From Pocillopora verrucosa (lineage: Eukaryota; Cnidaria; Anthozoa; Scleractinia; Pocilloporidae), in NCBI RefSeq assembly GCF_036669915.1, contig NC_089315.1, forward strand, positions 4,684,887 through 4,748,886: 64,000 nt of DNA, written 5' to 3'. Below, in pieces: positions 21,327 through 34,600 of this stretch. The position numbers were made by a program, and so were the translations under genes. Position 1 is the first letter of the stretch, and every line of letters starts with the position of its first letter. Under the pieces are notes generated by a model. It saw only the letters and a program-made list of their open reading frames with translations. It did not search any database and was not told the DNA's origin.

Positions 21327-22798
21327 TTATACTTTTAGTATCTTTTGAAACTGTTGATATACAAGTACCGATCAGAACAACTCAGTGCGGAAAATAATCA
21401 GTTAAACTTAGTGCTATTCTTAACCATTAGCTTCAATATAGATCTTAAGTTATACTTTCGCATCGGTTGACCTCTTTAGCATAAAGGTGGCTTCCAGAGG
21501 AGCCTATGTACTTTTTCGCTCAGTGAGTAGAGTAATGAGCGCGACGTTGATAAGGGCGGAAAAGTTTTTAGTATTCGGAGTACATTTTTAAAAGCTGGCG
21601 TTTGCGACTTCATCTCCTCGTCCCATGGTCTTAGATAAGGCTTCAAGGGAAGAGAAAAGACATAGGATTTTGTTCGCTGTAAGACACAGTCGAATAATAC
21701 CTTACTGAGGCAATCTTCCCAATAAAATTGGAAACAGGGACGCTTTTTAAAGTGGGCGAGAAGCAACACTTTTGTATGGCAATTCTTCGGACTATTGTTG
21801 AAGTTATAAAGTTACAAAAGTTAGGTTTTATTCACTGAAATGTTGCTGTGTTTGAGAGAGATCGAGTGAAAGAGAGAGAGGTTGGGGGAGGGAGAGGAAG
21901 GGAGAGAGAGAGGAAGAAAGAGAAATAATACTATACCATAGAAATTTGGTCGGGACCTCCACGAAAAGTTTTTATTACTGTGTAGAAAGTAATCGCTGAA
22001 ATAAGGCACTGTATCTAATTTCCTTCGCTCTCTGATTGGTCTGAAATCTCGCGCCAACTACAAATCCCAGACCTAAAACTTAAACTAGTCACGTTTTCCA
22101 TCGCATCAGTAGTTTGCTTGTCATCACTTAAAACTCTTACTGTCTCCATGTGAGCCTTCATGCTGATTGATTTGGTTCCAGTTTTACGACAGCCGATCGA
22201 TCGGAAAGAGCGTTGTATCACCTAAGGCATAAATGTATCCCGTGATATAGTGTTTTTTCAGAACTTAAGTACAGAACACACACAAGTCATTTAGGGTCTT
22301 CCTGTGAAGAGCCACTTTTCAGTTCTTTCCACATAATCGCTTCGTCTGTGATTTAACTTTGAACAAACCTATGGAAATACGGAGTTCATTTGTGACAGGA
22401 TAATGATTACATTTAGTTGTTGGTTAAGTTTTGAATAAATAAAGAAACTGATTAACATATTGGTTATCATTGAAATTGGTTTTGTTCATCGAAGAAAAGC
22501 AGAAGCAAAGATTTTTCTTAAAAATTGCGTTGATTCAGTAATGATAAGGATTACAAGGATTCAGTAATGATAAGGATTGTCAAACCACAATATCACGATG
22601 TCTCTGGCTTTCCTCAAGAATGCTAATACGTACAAAGCTTTAACCCTCTTATCATCACGGCTATTCTAGGAGTTCAATTATGTTCTCTCCTCTGTCCAAA
22701 ATCCATAATTTAGATTGGTTCATGTGCTTTTTGACGCGCATTTCAATTGGCTTCCAGAAAATACAAATGCTTAGAGTGCGTTTTAAGAACTATATTTC
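21327..22798. other. Intergenic, no gene recognised
   Basis: Contains the GA-rich tract and a short direct repeat (gattcagtaatgataaggatt at about 22532 and 22558). No coding signal with family support. Confidence 0.55.
21858..21930. repeat. GA-rich low-complexity tract
   Basis: Purine-only run of GAGAG and GGGAG steps in the intergenic region after the HEPN-DED gene. Confidence 0.7.
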
Positions 22799-23645
22799 AA
22801 TAAAAAAAGTGGTTTCTCAGGGGAAGGTAGATGTGTTCGACGTTTCGCTCGACAACAAATGGCACGGCTCACTCCATCCTTGGGGCTTTCCAAATTTGTG
22901 CTGGCGATAGACCAATCGAGCAAGTCAGGCACTGTCTTAGTAAAGTAATTAATTAGAGTATCATTCTAGATAATGCTCAAGACAATATTTCGGCTGATGA
23001 ATATACATTTTTTTATGTTCTTGGAATCTGTGGCACGTATAGTGCTCCTCGTGTTAAACTTATGATTACATCCCGCCAAGTGATGGACTTATTACTACTG
23101 GACTCTCTTTCCTCAGTTGATGTTAAGGAGTTGCTCGTGGCCCTGTAGATTCAGGTCAATTGGCGGGAGAAACAAAACAGTTGGCCCCGCATCACTGCGG
23201 AGGATTGTCGGTAGTTCTGCGTACTACAGGTGCTGTGTTGGTAAAGGAAGTTCTGCTAAGACACTCTTAAGTGCATTCCAAACAAGTCCAGTTGCAACGC
23301 TGAAGTCATTCAAACTTCCAACCTTCCACCAGCCTCCTTATCGTCTCGAGACCTGTTTCACTCGTCTTAAACCTAACCAGCAAGCTGACCTTGCGTGGTT
23401 GGCAGTATTCCCTAGAAAATTCATTGGGGGAGATGCAAAACTTTCATTCAGTCACCGGTTCGACTACGACCTGAAGATGTTTCTGCGAGGTCTTGTAGAT
23501 ACCTCTTGTTCATACCCTTTGTCTGAGTAAACTTGGCCGCTGTTCTGGCCAACGCAAACAGTTGAACCGAGCTGAACAACCCATAGGGAAGTCCGTTGAT
23601 ATCAGTGAGATGAAACCTCACAATAAAATGACAAATGCGACCAGG
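22799..23645 (+). pseudogene. NB-ARC/TPR pseudogene related to the HEPN-DED NLR
   Basis: Fragments appear in the same order as exon 3 of the gene at 16-21 kb. They are VSQGKVDVFDVSL (22815-22853), PRVKLMITSRQVMDLL (23049-23096), QLAPHHCGGLSVVLRTTGAVL (23180-23240), SAKTLLSAFQTSPVATLKSF, a winged-helix stretch LKPNQQADLAWLAVFPRKF, then LCLSKLGRCSGQRK (23518-23559). The stops and frameshifts are many. The P-loop region is missing upstream, and about 240 residues between the winged helix and the first TPR are deleted. No introns are needed, because all the pieces derive from one exon of the parent. Confidence 0.8.
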
Positions 23646-23664
23646 TCAGGCTAGGTCACCTACA

Positions 23665-25764
23665 GTGGCTTATAACCCTTTCACTTTTATGAGTGACAAA
23701 GACAGAGTTTCTCCTTACAATACCAAGCAAACAAGTAATGGGAATAAAGAAAACCATATATAAAGAGATTGTTAGTTGATCCAATACCAAATTCTCCATA
23801 CTAAAATTACAAAATTTAAATAAGAAAGATTGTAATTTTGAGCTCGGTTTTTTTCTTTTTGAGTTTTTCTCTTTTGTACCTATAGTCCCAAGCATGGTAC
23901 AAAGAAAAAACCCCGAGTCCTTGTGAGGAAACAATGTATTCTCTGTCCCACATTCCCAACAAGAAGAAAAGACATATTTCACTATTATAAAAACTGTATG
24001 GCAGACATCAATTGGGAGCCAAAGGATAAAAAGAGGAAAAAAAGGGTAAGCTCATCCAAAGAACAAACATTAATCATACAGTACTTTCCCCACTGGTATT
24101 GAACTTTATTCACAGCTTTAATTGATATCATTCATAAGTATAACTGTTCCCTGAGGTATGGCAATGCTTTAAAGCCATAAATTAAAGTTTTTTATTTTAA
24201 TATGGGAAAACATACACAAGAATAAATAATAACTACATACTCCACTTAAGAGATAAAAACAATCTTAGTTATAACCAAACAACTGTGAAAAATTCCTGTA
24301 ACTACACATTTGCCATAACTGTTAGTTCTTGGAAAAGAACTCAGATATATAACCAAATGACAAGTATTTAATATAATTCAGGCAACTACAGAGCATGAGC
24401 ACTGACAGTATCTATTCATCATTAAATGTTTTATAAAACCTCTCTCTGCTAATTACTGATTGATCTCTTTTATGACATCTGCAAAAAAGTGACAGGCAAT
24501 GAACACACCCCATTATTAACTTTTCTCTTATCTTTGTGGTACACCAGACAAACAAGATGAAATTTGTAAATCCTTTGCTGTTGATCCTAATGCCATCGAA
24601 GAAAAACATACAAAGTAAAAGTTTGAGTTTGGTTTATACATTAACCCTTTCTACTCTAACATCACTGTGCATATTCTATGTACTATTTTCAATACATTTC
24701 CTAACGTACTGACAGGAAGAATTTGTTCAACAATCAAGAGTTTGTTTAGTTGGTGATCATTTCCAACTATTCTTGTGTCCTAAATGTGTGATTCAGGGGG
24801 GATATTGTGAAGAGAAATTAGATGCAAGTACCTCATTGGGGACTAAGGGTTAAGAAGCAGCCCCCCTCTCCTTTCCCCACCAAACTGAAAAAAAACTATA
24901 GTGGCCACACACCACAAACTTGGGTAAATACAAAAGCACATAGTTGAGATATGTGGAATTGGCTTTTATAGACAACCACTGGGTTTTTAAATCAACAAGC
25001 AGGTTTCTCACATAGCAGATAAGTGATGGCAAAATGCACTGCACTGTCCAACAGACAGAGATTTACCCAGTGGATAGTGTCATCCAATCTTCAAACAATC
25101 AGGGTCTGCAAACTCTTCAGAGCATAAAGAATACTATATGTTTATAATTAAGCAATTAAATCTTACTGATGCATCGAATAATACAAGAATATTACCGGTC
25201 CATCAATCAGTGTTTCAGTGATAGTATAGGGCAGTGTTATTTACATGAAGAATTTCAAGCCACTGTAAAGTAAAATTTTCCTTTCCATGATTGTGAAAAT
25301 GTGTTACAAGGAGGAAAAATCATATAGTTCCCCAAATACACTCCAGGATAAATATCATGGGAATAAATGTTAATTTACAGTCCATCATTCTTGCAACATG
25401 AGCAGATTTCCATGTTAAAAATGTGCTTCCTGGAGAAAATCTTGACTTCAGCTAAAAAAAGAGAAAAGAAATTGTTCATTACAATGTAGCTCTGCCAGCT
25501 AGACTGATCATGAGGTGAGCAAAGAGAAAAAGGGAACTACAGGTGCTAAGTGAAAGAGTGTAGGCAGAGTCTGAGAAAGAGAACCAAGTTACTAGTTACC
25601 AGTATTAAGTTAACCCTTTAACTCCCAGAGGTGATTAACAAGTAATTTCTCCCTACAATATCCATGCACTATTCAACAAACAGGTGATGTAAATACTCAA
25701 ATGTATCAGGTAGTTGTTATCTTGATCTAAAACCAAATTCTCCCAACTTATTAATGAGGAAATG
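23665..25764. repeat. Upstream block A, left copy of a segmental duplication
   Basis: The sequence from cagtggcttataacccttt onward matches 43388-45565 plus 49921-50482 in the same orientation, with scattered substitutions and small indels. No gene was recognised inside. Phrases such as ccctttaactcccag and atttctccctacaatatcc look like dispersed repeats I associate with stony-coral genomes. This is the left flank of the duplicated NLR unit. Confidence 0.75.
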
Positions 25765-26982
25765 TGTAGCAGCTAGAGGGTAGAATTAACAATCAGATCT
25801 TAGGAGTTAAAGGGTTAAAGGTGTAAATTTACCCACTACATTGACTGAAGTGTATACCAATGAAGTGATAGGAATCTTATCTCATTCATATCCTCAGTGG
25901 AATGAAATTTAGCCCAGCTAATGGGTAATGCTCTGAAGACTTGACAAAGTAGTCCCAATTGGAGTGCTGACTGGGTTATTATGTTATATTTTTTTGGCAT
26001 TAAACTTATCTTACTGCTTTACACTCTAACATCAGTATGCATATACTCCATACTGTTCTCTAAACATTTTTTTTGAGGTAATGGCTGAGAGAATTTGTTT
26101 TTTTAATTTGATTTGATTTTGATATAAGGGTTATAATGTAAGAAGAAATTAGATACTATGCATATTGAACTCTCCCCATGCTTGTCTCCTCTTGGGGACA
26201 TAAAGAAATGATTATTGGCAAACTATTGTAAAAGCCTGACAAAAGCTTATTAGGATAACCCTGAGATGGATTGGCACCCTTCTGGCTTCATGCAACAGAA
26301 ACCAGGATTGGCTCCACTTGGATGGGCCACCCAGCTTAAGTGCAAAATTAACCTATTCCTCTGAGCACCATTTCAATCAAATTTTTTTGACCTTATTGAA
26401 GTTTTTTTTAATAGCTCTCTTCTTATGTGCTGCTTGACCAGTAGGTAGAACACAGTCATGGTGATGCATGTCATGATGGCCCAGCCCTCTCCTGTAATAG
26501 TTGTCCAGATGCACATTGTCTGCCAAGTTTTTTCATTCCGGATCTAGCACTTGTACCCAGTTTCAAGGTCTGCCAATAGTTAACTTAACTATTGAAGAAA
26601 TAAGCAACCACAGTGATCACAAAAGGTACTCCCCGAGCCGTTACGTGAAAAACATTAAAAACAATCTTTCTGATTTCATGGAAATTCTTCTACAAATTGT
26701 TAAGTAAAAAAAGAAGGACAAATGAACTGTCCAAATAAGCGATGAAACAAGCGCCATAATTCGTGGTAGTGTCACCTCAAGTGTTGGAACGAAATAACCT
26801 GTTGATCCCGATGTGTCTTCCAAATAATCTATGATGGTTGTGCCAGCAAATAGGAAATCGGCGACTGACGAAGGCCTCTGACGAAGGGCTAACGCTCGAA
26901 ACGTCAGCTTTTTTACTCTTTACGGTGGCTAATTTACGTTTCAATCCAGTTGTTAACACTAAATTACCTGCTACACTCTCCT

Positions 26983-27020
<38 letters not shown>

Positions 27021-27262
27021 TTTATTCATTTGTTATAAACATGATCATTCTGCGAGCTGTAGTTCGCAAGTCAGGCGACATCCAGAACGTGAGAAAGATT
27101 GTGAAGGATCCCATGAGCGGGAGGGAAGCTGTAACAGTAGACAAGGTCTTAGGAAGAGTTCCGTCCGTGAAATTTGTGTCATTGGGAAACGTAGATGTTA
27201 AACTGCCTGGAAACTCCATCAAACCGCGATTCTTGTTGCAGAATCGTGCATTACCCAAAACT
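25765..27262. other. Sequence present only in the left copy of the duplicated unit
   Basis: In the right copy block A joins directly (near 50482) to the sequence that follows 27262 here. This 1.5 kb was therefore inserted here or lost there. It includes the retroelement tail with hammerhead-like boxes at 26873-26912 and the shared tail acagtttctttagaaac at 26998-27014. No intact gene. Confidence 0.55.
26873..26912 (+). ncRNA. Hammerhead-like motif in a retroelement tail
   Basis: CTGACGA (26878-26884), a GGGC-UAAC-GCUC hairpin, GAAAC (26898-26902) and GTC (26903-26905) occur in hammerhead order. One extra base separates CTGACGA from the hairpin and helix I is short, so activity is doubtful. 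This is probably a remnant of a Penelope-like element end. Confidence 0.35.
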
Positions 27263-28626
27263 AAAATTTTAACTGTCTAACAATTGCTCTTTACAGAAAT
27301 CGCAACCTTTGTTTCGCATGATCCGCACATGTAGTTTTGATATCTTCCTTTCAATCTTACGATGACCCACGGGAAATTCCCGTCAAACATAAACTTAAAG
27401 ATGCACTGATACCTTATGCATTCGCTTATTAAAGCGCAGATATTGATCCGTTTCAAATCGTTCACCCTTACAGAGAACTTTGAGTGAGAAAACTGGCGAG
27501 TAGAATACTTGCAATCCTCGTTTTAACTGAGAGGTTTCCGAACTTAATGAAATGGTAGAGAACACGTGTCCATCACGATGACTACCATGTACAGTGCTCC
27601 ATCATTTTGCCAGCACCGTGCTATGTTGATATTAATTAAGTCACATTGCAATTATGTCACGGTATCCCTCTAATAATTGGAAGCAGATCAACCCACCTTG
27701 AAGTCAGTAAATAGCCCATGTCTAACCTGTATTCCAGGCGTCTCATTAGGGCAGGTCAACGTTACAAGCTCACGATCGTTCGACCGACCATGTTTGATTT
27801 AGAGTGCTGGGAGGGACAGGGAAAGAGTAGATTTTACCCCACCCCTCCCTTTGCTTCTTTTTTACTTTCTCTCATACCCTTGGTAAAAATTTCTTTCCCC
27901 ACCCCCCTGGCTTTAGTCTCATTCGCAGCCGTTCTCAGACTCGTCACGCAACGCTCTTCCTCGACGTTCGTTGAGGAGGAGCATTGCGTGACGAGTCTGA
28001 GGAGACATGTCTATGCATGTACTGTAAACATTTCGTGCGGTTATGCCCGACATCTTTGCAGCGTTGAGTTACTATGAGCTCCCACATGTCCTTGGCAAAC
28101 ATGAGTGAAAATGCTGGACACAAGACCTGGGTAGAGTGAGGCTGAGTAAGGGAGGGGAAGGGGAGGCGGTTTAGATATTTCGGTCGCGTTTAGTTTGTCT
28201 AATGGAAATTTCATCTGTTCGTGTTCATTTCAAAATTTTCATCGCAACTAGCGTAACCAAGAGTTGCATGGTTAAAATCACGATGAGACCTGATCTTATC
28301 TCAGGCTGTACTCTATTTGGTGACGTTTCGCCTTGCCGGGTTACCCTTCGGTATTCTGGAACATTGGTAGATGACCTTTGATCAGGCTTCCTTTAGTTGA
28401 TGCTGTTACCTCGTCGACGTTTATTGTAATTTGAACCCAACAGTGTGAGGTATTTATGAAGTTAATTGTCCGTTAGTAAGCCAAGAGAGATGCCAAAAGG
28501 ACTGTCCTAGCCCTGATTCATCAACAGCTAGTGGATCTACATGACAAACATCGTCTGTGTAGTAATTCGCCTTCATAACCGCTGGAGTGAAGATAACTGA
28601 GAAAATTCAGTGGCCAAAACTTCAAG
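27263..28626 (+). promoter_or_regulatory. Conserved region upstream of the first triple-death-domain NLR
   Basis: Two blocks match the region upstream of the paralogue: 27263-27480 with 50486-50700, and 28136-28626 with about 51016-51540. Shared phrases include ggtcgcgttt, cttatctcaggctgtactct and aagccaagagagatg. The conservation runs into the first coding exon, so this is a good candidate for promoter plus 5' UTR. No TATA box was chosen with confidence. The hairpin at 27934-28001 lies between the two blocks. Confidence 0.5.
27934..28001. repeat. 29-base-arm perfect-looking hairpin
   Basis: Arms 27934-27962 and 27973-28001 are reverse complements with two mismatches around a 10-base loop. 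The arms contain CGTCACGCAACGCTC. No coding content. Probably a foldback repeat. Confidence 0.7.
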
Positions 28627-28654
28627 ATGTCTTCTGTTGGTGATCTTTCTGTTG
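28627..28654 (+). CDS. Exon 1 of copy 1: nine-residue leader
   Basis: ATG then SSVGDLSV, with donor G/gtgagt. The same exon, ATG to donor, occurs at 51541-51568 within a longer conserved block, which is why this start is preferred over the alternative at 31620. Confidence 0.65.
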
Positions 28655-31600
28655 GTGAGTGATTTAATGAGTTGCTTTAACTATTGACTTTTATGATCAA
28701 GCTAGGAATACTTGAGGAGGAATATAACTGAATCGACAACTTCGCAACGGAACTCTCTTGACGCCTAGTAACATTATCATCGAGTCACTGCGCAGGGGCT
28801 TCTAATTTTTGGTTAATTTTGTGGTGGTAATTTCATTAGAAAAAGTTTAATCAAAACCTGGTAACGTTGTTTATATGAAGAAAAATGCTCAGAAAAGGCT
28901 ACGGGTTTTAGTTTTAGTGTGAATAAGTGAATAATTTCGCAATATATTTTGAAATATATAGGCGGAAGTAGACTCTATATAGACTTTCTATAAAACGAGG
29001 AAAACGTAACTGAGAAAAGTCAATACAAGGAACTGAGGCTGTAACGTCTTAGGTACAATAAAATACGGTCTGGAATTGCGTGATCAAATTGCTTCAGCGA
29101 AGGAGTCGCGAGACGCAACAAACCGATGAAAAGTCAATTACATTCTTCTTCTAACCATATATGACACAATTTTAGTAATACCGTAAAACCAGCTTCGGAA
29201 GTTCGTAACGTGGAATACTTCACATTAACTTTAACTTAATATTGGTGTCGTTTTAACGCTTGAATCAGCGACGAAAAGTGCATGGTCAGTGCTAAGTTAG
29301 GACGTACATTATGAGTTGCCCCTGTCGTACATGTATGCAAATTAAGATTTGCCCAATCACGTCTCGTGCAAATTTTAAAAAATTTAGCCGATAACATGCA
29401 TCATAAAAAGCTTATTTACTTTTTCAATCGTTTGTTTCTTAAAGTTTGATGTTTTTGTATCTCAACCAAAAATAGTGTTTTATGGGTTCGTCCGGCCTAA
29501 GGACTTGAACATCGATGGTGACTCAGTGCCATGTCAGCTTGTGTCAGTTCATGCTTGAGTGAGTACTCAGCTGAAAAAAGAGGAGAGGATACTTGAATGG
29601 AAAATATCTTATCCTAAGGCACAACTCTTTTCTTTTTGTTTTGCAAAATATGTTTGAACACTGCTTAGAGTGTTTTTCCTTAGACTTTTTTAAGGCGAAA
29701 AGACTCTACACAACTTGGTTGTTGTCTCTTGTCAACAACTAGGAGGTCACAAGGAAACGTTTTTATGAATTAATCATGCGTCACGCAACCATGGACAGTT
29801 CGTTTAAGAAAAACTTACTCCACGTTTCAAACTTAACATTTCACTCATGAAGTGGATTTGCAGTATTTTTTTTCTGATTGATATAACGAGGAAGTATTAT
29901 TTAAAAAGGGAAAATTTTCTCTTTTCACCTAACGAGAAATGCAGCTATCCAAGTTTAAGCGGCTTATTGTTCGGTATCTCTGATTTGAAAATATCTGAGG
30001 TCAAGAGAATATTTTCTTGCATGCTGAGGTACGATAGCTATGAAAAGACCAACAGGTAACCTCTTTAGAAGCCTTGTGAAAAGGACGTGATGGTGGAGGG
30101 CCAATGAAGAGGAGTCAGTCGTTTTTCTCTTTCCTCTAGCAATTCATCTTCCAACCAGGCTCATTCCACTGTATGTTCCCCCCTTTTCACCTTTTTTTCG
30201 GTACCACTTTTTTTGTATTCCTCAATCTTGTCTCGGATCTTCCTCTGAACCTGTCTGTGTCAGTGACTCTATCAAATCTTAGGATATGCCACCTTGCAGA
30301 AATACCCAAATAAGTTTGATAAGCAGATCGTGGAAAACTTGAAGAAAGATTTTATTCACTCGAAGAGAGAATATTTTATCATTTTAATTAGCGACTTATG
30401 CCTAAAAGAGCCGCTAAATTTGCTAAGAAAGCGAGGTCCACACATTGACCCTATCGACGGAATGATGGATGTTGAAATGGCAGAATGGCAGAATATCCTG
30501 CAACGCGAAATGCCTTGTGTGAAGCAAAAGTCTCACCTGAAAAATGGAATTGCAATGAAATAAGAAAACAATTTATAATTAATAGGCAAAATTAAAAGAG
30601 GCATAGTTTAATCACTATTAAAGCCTATTAAATAGACAGATAGAGGAACAGTAAGGTTTTTGCGCCAGCCCCTATAAATAATCATTGCTATTACTAATGT
30701 TATCATTAATATTATTATTAATATGATCAGTAGTTACCATTTTATTCATTGCTTGAATGTCAATTAGTCACTTTATTATTCAATCATCTTTCTCTTGTGG
30801 AACAGAGTTCTCGTAAATATGTGGGATGCGGTAGGTTTTCAATTCTGTTTTGAAACAAATCTTCATTTGCATCGCCACTACCTTTTAACATCATTCTTCA
30901 AACTCTAGTTATTTTCAGTGCTACAAAAATTGCGCTGAATCAGTAGCCATATGCAGTCTTAACTGCCTATTTTTTTTTCTTTTAAGTGAAGCACAAGCCG
31001 CACAAAGCACTAGGCACGAGTCGGCGCGTAGCTATCTAAACATTCCAAGCCATGGCAACAGGCTTTAATCACAATATTTAAGTGTTTGGAAAAGAGGGCC
31101 TGGGTCGAGACTACTCAGGGAGGGGAAAAGTTGGTTCGTATCTTCTTATTCAGTTTTGCTTGAGCTTTTTGCCTGTCTCGGAGCATAGAGTTTAATAAAG
31201 ATACAATTGGTGCAAGCTTTGTTCTTAATTTCAAGTCAAGCAAATCTTACCTATGTAACGACGAGCGAAGGACCTGCCCCACGCAAGGATAATTCGTAGC
31301 AAAACAGCAACACAAATATTCATCAGTAGCCGCATAATTTGTTTACGGTTCAGCGTTGGGTTTATCTTAATCTAATTTATCCACTGAGAAGTACACCTTC
31401 CTTCGCTCACTTGACTGGTTTCCAGCCGCACAGCATACATCTGAAGTACTTTTCAATCTCGAGTTCTTCGCCGTAGTCCTTTTGCCAAGGAGAGATTTTG
31501 GTAAATGCACTACGGGTCCGACATTGATCAAGTACATGCAATTGTCAAAATTATGTCCGTGACGTTGAATTTACAGTAGAACGACGTTACCCGAAAAAAA

Positions 31601-34600
31601 TCAGCAGTAATAGTTTACAATGGCTCATTTGCGTAAAAGAGGTCTATCGACTGGTAAGTAATTCTCGTCTGTTTCTTTCAAATAAAGTGATTTAACCTCT
31701 TTTGCTCTAAATCATGACTGAATGCATTCGTAAGTTTTAGACATCTAGGCCGTAGTCACGATTATTCAAAGTTGCGAATAAAATGTTTGTAATTTCGAAA
31801 TAAGTCCAGAATCACTGCTTTCAATGAAAGCAGGTAACACCGCCAACGTTAACAATGATTGCAAGAGGGCCAACAACTTTCCAGCTTTTAAAATGTCTAG
31901 AATTTGTGTAATTGCGGAACTTAGGCGGAAGCTATTTAAAAGAACTGGCCACACAGTTTCGAAAACGGCTTTGTACTCATTAGTTGAGCTCGCGATCAGA
32001 AGAATATTGTTTGTGTTTAATAGTTTAAGAGATGTATGAGTTAACACAGACAAGAATCTTTCCATTCGAAGTGTTTTCGATTTGTGTAACAGTTTACACC
32101 AGCTATTGTGACATTTGAAACGCCGGGTTGTGCATGTAATGACACGCTCTGGCTGTCAGATAAAAGCGTGGGTTACTGATAGTCTGAAAGAGTAAGACTG
32201 AGTTGTTTCTAAGCATTGTTTGTCTTTAGGTGAATGTTAATGGTTAACATCGTGTCCATGCCTCATTGAGCTTTAGAAATTTTGCATGGTCATGGCTGAT
32301 AGGATGCTAATCGACATCATTCGCCTTTTTGAACAATTTTGATACAGAAGCTACTGCATTTCCTGTTTACATTTTGGTATCGTTGATATCAGTTTTATCC
32401 TTAAACCACACAAAAGGCATTAAAGGGGAAGTACAGTCTAGAAAAATTTTACTTTTATTGAAGAACTTTTCCTCGGGAGTTGGAAAATAATTGCCGTTTT
32501 CCTTCAACTTTCTCTGGTTCACGTCCACACTTACTCAAAAACTTACCTACATTAAGAAAACAAAGCATACAAACTAAAGAGGTATATTTACAATTAATAT
32601 TGTGGTGAAGTTCACCCTTATAAGAAAAGATTTCAACACCACATGCAATAAAAGGGCTGACAACGAACTGCATTTGTTTCTTACGAAACGCATCAGACTA
32701 ACTTGCTAACAACTTTAGCATTTTGTTTGCATGAATTTTATGAAAAATGTTTATTCTGTCGGTGCTTACTCATTTGACGGATAATCTTCAAGACTTCATT
32801 TCTCACTTAGTGCATGCTAACGAGGGCTGCTTTCATAGACGTCGGCTATAGTGAACACATGGGTTCAAATGATTCGTGCTCAGTAACACACTGAAGCTTG
32901 TTCCCTGCAATATCAATGATAGTTCATATCACTCAGTTAGCAGTGTGGAATAAATCCTTCATTTTGTTTTACTTTTCTGTCATGTTTAGGGTTGAAATTA
33001 TCTGCCATTTTACGACATAATTCAGAGTTTATAGAAGAGCTGTGTTTGTGCTTGGACCGTGATACGAGAGTGATGCGTAATTGGAGACATTTGGCATCAA
33101 TACTGGATGTCGACTCGGACGTGACTACACGACTAGGACAGTATGGTGACTTCAGTCCTACCATCCGATTATTTGATTATCTTGCGGCCTCGAATCCAGA
33201 TTTGACAATTAAAGAGCTAAAAGACATCCTATTAGAGATCGGGAGAAACGACCTAATCAGTTTGCTGATCACAAGAGGTATAACACAAAATTGACTGAAG
33301 TCAATTGCTATTCTGTCTCTGTCATCTTTTAAGAGGACTTTCAGTATGGGACGTTTGGAGGTTGCCGTATCTCCTCAGACACAGATTTTGATGCTGTTAG
33401 TTAGTAAACCTTGTTGGTGTGGTTTTTACTTCTTTGGGACGGTATTGGCTCACTGAAAAATGACCCTTTGATCAACTGTCTAAATTCAATAGATTTTAGG
33501 GAGCTTTTGAAAACTTGAAGGATTGTTATGTCGGATTAATAACTAAGTAATTTCTTGGCTACATTTCACAGCTGTTCAATTTTATACAGGGGAGAATTGT
33601 GAGTATTGTGAAACAGTGCTGTGTGTGGCAGTTTATCAAAAAGGTTCTCAGGAATTCATACTGAGTATGTTTCTCTTAATTTGTTTGACTATCAGCTGGT
33701 TGCACTGACACTGAAAGAGTTCTGGATGTGATCACTTCGCCAAGTGATGAAGCTCCTTCACCCACAGTTGGTCTTTTGGACGAAATTGCGTTAGCTTTAG
33801 ACAGGACGTCACTGGTTTTGTCAAACTGGTATACCTTGGCGTTAAAACTGGGTGTGTCTAGAAAAACCTGCTGGACGTTTGAGAGACGATCGACTGAAAA
33901 TCCGACCGGCAGATTGTTCCAGCATTTGGCTACAACTTGCCCACAAAAGACACTTTTAAGTCTTAAGGAAGCTCTGGATTCTATTAAGAGAAAGGATCTG
34001 GTGAATTTTCTTCATGAGGAGAAACTGAGAGGTAAGTGTCGAACACTGCATCACAAATAACTTAAGTTTAACGACGCCTAGCACCTTTGCAGCCTGGATT
34101 TTGTTTCTAAGTTATCGATAGAAAAGTCAGACTCTCCTATTTTTCAGGTGGTCCCTAACTATGAATAGCTCAATATGCAATTGGCTGCATGAGTATTTCA
34201 AGAATCGATTGGACAAAAGTTCTCTCTGCGCTGAGGCACCATTTCTGGAAAGTTAACTACTAATGATCTGTGGATACCTTTATTTTTCTGTAGACGACAT
34301 GTTACTTAAGGATATCATAACCCCTGGATCGGAACTCTTAGAAAGATTGGCGCTAGAACTTAATCGAGAGGAGAATCCCGGAGTCAAAAACTGGACACAT
34401 CTGGCCTGGAAAATGGAAGTACCAGCTGACGTGCGTCGGGAGTTTGCTGATGTCAAACAAGTCAGGAAAAGTCCTACAAAAGAGGTTCTAGAATGGGTGG
34501 CCGCGCACTTCCCTGAAATAGCATTAAGTGACGTTGCAAAAGCTTTAGATGAGATTCAGCGAAATGACGCAATACAGATAATATCCAAGTATTTTCCTAA

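Noticed and set aside
23117..23530. 137-codon frame as a live protein
   Set aside because: It is part of the NB-ARC pseudogene; the homologous sense switches frame within it (CGGLSVV is in another frame).
27041..27280. 79-codon frame (VRKSGDIQNVRKIV...) as a gene
   Set aside because: It lies next to a retroelement tail; I do not recognise it, it has no splice partners, and half of it falls in sequence shared with the non-coding right copy.
30294..30563. 89-codon frame in intron 1 of triple-DD copy 1
   Set aside because: The matching segment at 60.3 kb does not preserve the frame, so it is not under coding constraint.
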